The position numbers and the translations under genes were made by a program. The notes beneath the pieces are model-generated. The model was not told the DNA's origin, made no database searches, and saw only the letters and a program-made list of their open reading frames with translations. DNA of 64,000 nucleotides from Verrucomicrobiia bacterium (GTDB lineage Bacteria; Verrucomicrobiota; Verrucomicrobiia; Limisphaerales; JADLHS01). Positions 62,372-64,000 of this stretch are shown one piece after another (the stretch's first letter is position 1; every line of letters starts with the position of its first letter). The DNA lies in contig WYBW01000181.1 in assembly GCA_011525685.1 (NCBI GenBank), positions 1-64,000 on the forward strand. Reading direction: 5' to 3'.

Positions 62372-63277
62372 TCAAGTGCGATCTGGCTCGCGAGGCAGGA
62401 ACTCCTGCAGCCGCTTCATGACGCGCGCCTTGCGTTGAGCGGAGATGCGTCTGCCTTCGAACGAGCGCCGCAGTGCCCCCACCCACCCGCCGCCGTGCGT
62501 GGCTTCGGCCAGGGATTTTTCCAACAACGCCCGGTTCGCGTAGCCAGCCACCAAGGTTTGGAGGAGTTGATCCGCCACGGACTGGTCGGCGCGCACCAGC
62601 GAGCAGGCAATCCCGGACAATTCCCGGGCCACCGCTCTGATCACCGGGTAGCCCGGCCGGTAGCCATGTTCCAGATCGAAGGCAAGGAGGCGCTCGCCCT
62701 GCGCAAAGAAGTGTTTGATGTGTCCATGCTCGTGAACCAGGAGCGGTTCGTTCAACTCCACCGCGCGCGTGTGACGGCGGCTCAACGTTTGTGCCAGCGC
62801 TTCGACCAGAGTGAGCCTGGTGTCCAACGTTCGCTGACGATCCGACAGCACCTCCCACAGGACTGGCCCGGCACAATACTCGAACCAGAGCGCCGGCAGG
62901 GGGAGGTCTGCGGGGATTGGCCGTTCGACACGCCGCACAACCGGCAACCCTTCGCGCGTCCAGAGGTCAACGCCCAGTTTCTCGGTCGCTTGACGAGTGG
63001 CAGCCGTGGCGCCGCGCTTTCCTTCGAGATGCCGTTCGGAGAAGTCCTTCAACAACTCGTTCAAGGCTGAACGCCGGGTGCGATAGACCTTCAGGACGAC
63101 AGGCGGTTGCTCCTTGCGAAAAACGTATAACACATTGCCCGTGCCACCGCGGCCTCCAGCCTGGAGGATTTCGGCACCCATCGGTGTTGGCGGCAGGTCT
63201 TGCTTCATTTGTGGCAGGATCAGCGCGCTGCCAGATTTCGCGGGTTGAAGCCCTCGCTCCGGGAACGCGACATTCAT
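62372..63277 (-). CDS. LPS-kinase-like protein with altered catalytic motif
   Basis: A 301-residue protein with a protein-kinase-like layout: a glycine-rich segment (LQAGGRGGTGNVLYVF), a Lys (K63 in VVLKVYRTRRS), then LLVHEHGHIKHFF at 181-191 and LLAFDLEHGYRPG (D201). The catalytic loop of the neighbour reads HENGDGKH; here the equivalent Asp is His186 (HEHGHIKH). It keeps the metal-binding Asp but probably not the catalytic base. It may be an inactive or unusual kinase of LPS or lipid. A basic C-terminal tail (RRSFEGRRISAQRKARVMKRL) could bind membranes. Convergent with the LAB_N gene. Confidence 0.72.
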   Translation of the reverse strand: MNVAFPERGLQPAKSGSALILPQMKQDLPPTPMGAEILQAGGRGGTGNVLYVFRKEQPPVVLKVYRTRRSALNELLKDFSERHLEGKRGATAATRQATEKLGVDLWTREGLPVVRRVERPIPADLPLPALWFEYCAGPVLWEVLSDRQRTLDTRLTLVEALAQTLSRRHTRAVELNEPLLVHEHGHIKHFFAQGERLLAFDLEHGYRPGYPVIRAVARELSGIACSLVRADQSVADQLLQTLVAGYANRALLEKSLAEATHGGGWVGALRRSFEGRRISAQRKARVMKRLQEFLPREPDRT

Positions 63278-63315
63278 GGCGCTTCACGGTCGCAGCTCAA
63301 GCGACGCCGTTGCAC

Positions 63316-64000
63316 TCACGCGCCAGTGCGTTGCCTTTCCAGTTCTTCGCGGATCATGCGCGCAATACTGTATTTGCTGGAAGGTTTTTTCGCCTTGGCC
63401 TTGAACGTCCGGTCGCAGGCCCGGCCAAAACGATGCAGCCAGTTCGGATGCCGCCAGAAGTAATCGTGCGCCGCCAGCAGGCGTTCCTTGACCGGATAGT
63501 GGCGCACGGTCTCCTTGATCAATCGCTCCTGAATTTCCGGCGGCGTGCTCTTCCTCAAGAACCACAGATACTGGATGATCTCATGGGAAATGTGCTCCGC
63601 CACCCGGCGGCGACTGCGGAAGGTCATCTCGAAATCAAACCACAGAAAGCTCCCGTCCTCCAGGAGCATGACGTGTTTGCCATCACCGTTCTCATGCACG
63701 AGCCGCGGTTCGCGCTCGCGGATGGCGATGTCATGCCGGCGGCTCCATTCGGGCAACCACCTGCGATAGAGAGCAAATCGCGCCTCGGCCGACTTGGATT
63801 GGTCATTGAGCCAGTTGATCAGCTTGGGCGCTTCCACGTACTCGAACAGCATGTAACCGCCCTCCGGACATCCGGGCGCTTCCACCCGGACTTCGGGATA
63901 AGTGTCGAAGACCCGGAAACCGTGCTTTCGCCACAAGGCCATGCACTCAGCCTCCATGCGCAACCGCGTCTTGGGCATGTAGGATGTTTGTCCCGCCAGG
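63316..64000 (-). CDS. LPS-kinase-like protein (start beyond window edge)
   Basis: The minus-strand frame stays open from 63316 to the right edge: LAGQTSY precedes the apparent ATG at 63978, so the 5-prime end is missing. The visible 227 residues hold YMLFEYVEAPKLINWL (hinge), LVHENGDGKHVMLLEDG with probable catalytic Asp, and FLWFDFEMTF with the metal Asp. A helical C-terminal domain ends KAKKPSSKYSIARMIREELERQRTGA. It belongs to the same family as the next gene 38 bp downstream and probably phosphorylates an LPS or core sugar (inference). Confidence 0.75.
   Translation of the reverse strand, partial: LAGQTSYMPKTRLRMEAECMALWRKHGFRVFDTYPEVRVEAPGCPEGGYMLFEYVEAPKLINWLNDQSKSAEARFALYRRWLPEWSRRHDIAIREREPRLVHENGDGKHVMLLEDGSFLWFDFEMTFRSRRRVAEHISHEIIQYLWFLRKSTPPEIQERLIKETVRHYPVKERLLAAHDYFWRHPNWLHRFGRACDRTFKAKAKKPSSKYSIARMIREELERQRTGA

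Noticed and set aside
1-64000. CRISPR arrays, rRNA or tRNA genes, phage or plasmid replication genes
   Set aside because: No regularly spaced repeats, no recognisable RNA gene sequence and no such proteins were found by eye; short tRNAs cannot be fully excluded without a covariance search.

Overview
The window looks like chromosomal DNA of a Gram-negative, high-GC bacterium, most likely a verrucomicrobium of the Limisphaerales/Pedosphaera type (inference). The clues are a protein with a PEP-CTERM sorting tail, several large prepilin-like proteins with DG-rich C-termini, a PQQ-repeat secreted protein, many hairpin-rich MITE-like intergenic repeats, AddAB instead of RecBCD, and a full LPS/EPS gene set (WaaA, LAB_N protein, Wza/Wzc homologues). 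No rRNA, tRNA, phage, insertion-sequence transposase or CRISPR array was recognised.

Layout. 0-5.8 kb: end of argG, a secreted PQQ-propeller protein, a Tat-exported protein gene broken by an in-frame TAG, a HAD-Nudix fusion overlapping folB, and a CBS-pair protein. 5.9-8.5 kb: two inverted 213-bp MITE copies, each with its own target duplication, bracketing two prepilin-like genes and a lipoprotein gene. 8.7-18.2 kb: a secreted zinc metalloprotease, then an exopolysaccharide locus (outer-membrane barrel, Wza-like protein, Wzc-like tyrosine autokinase, NusG-like factor, WecA/MraY-like initiator). 18.4-25.5 kb: a topoisomerase IV/gyrase A subunit, acpS and pdxJ separated by CCCTCTCCC hairpin repeats, a VanZ-like protein and ComEC.

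25.4-29.1 kb is a minus-strand operon: PEP-CTERM protein, its tagless paralogue, a prepilin-like protein and a zinc alcohol dehydrogenase. 29.4-33.7 kb holds the threonine-to-glycine operon tdh-DUF3472-kbl with a divergent XRE-cupin regulator and inverted-repeat operators. 33.8-38.2 kb: a GbsR-like regulator, a DCC protein, a truncated epimerase, waaA, pilT and a PilZ protein. 38.3-47.7 kb: a secreted DUF4412-like protein, a beta-CASP ribonuclease and addBA.

47.9-64 kb is a surface-glycan region: a membrane-anchored GrpE-like protein, two GT4 glycosyltransferases, a protein with two fused WaaP-type kinase domains, a methyltransferase, a hexapeptide acetyltransferase, an LtaS-type membrane phosphotransferase, a two-component system, an ICMT-like membrane methyltransferase, an ArnT-like GT39 with a DPM-type GT2 and a LAB_N protein, and two divergent small kinases. 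Together these probably build and decorate lipid A/core or a related envelope glycan.

The observations most worth following are the HAD-Nudix fusion next to folB (a candidate for the two dephosphorylation steps of folate synthesis), the WaaP-like kinases (one doubled, one with its catalytic Asp replaced), the membrane-tethered GrpE, the tagged/untagged PEP-CTERM pair, and the MITEs with clean target duplications.
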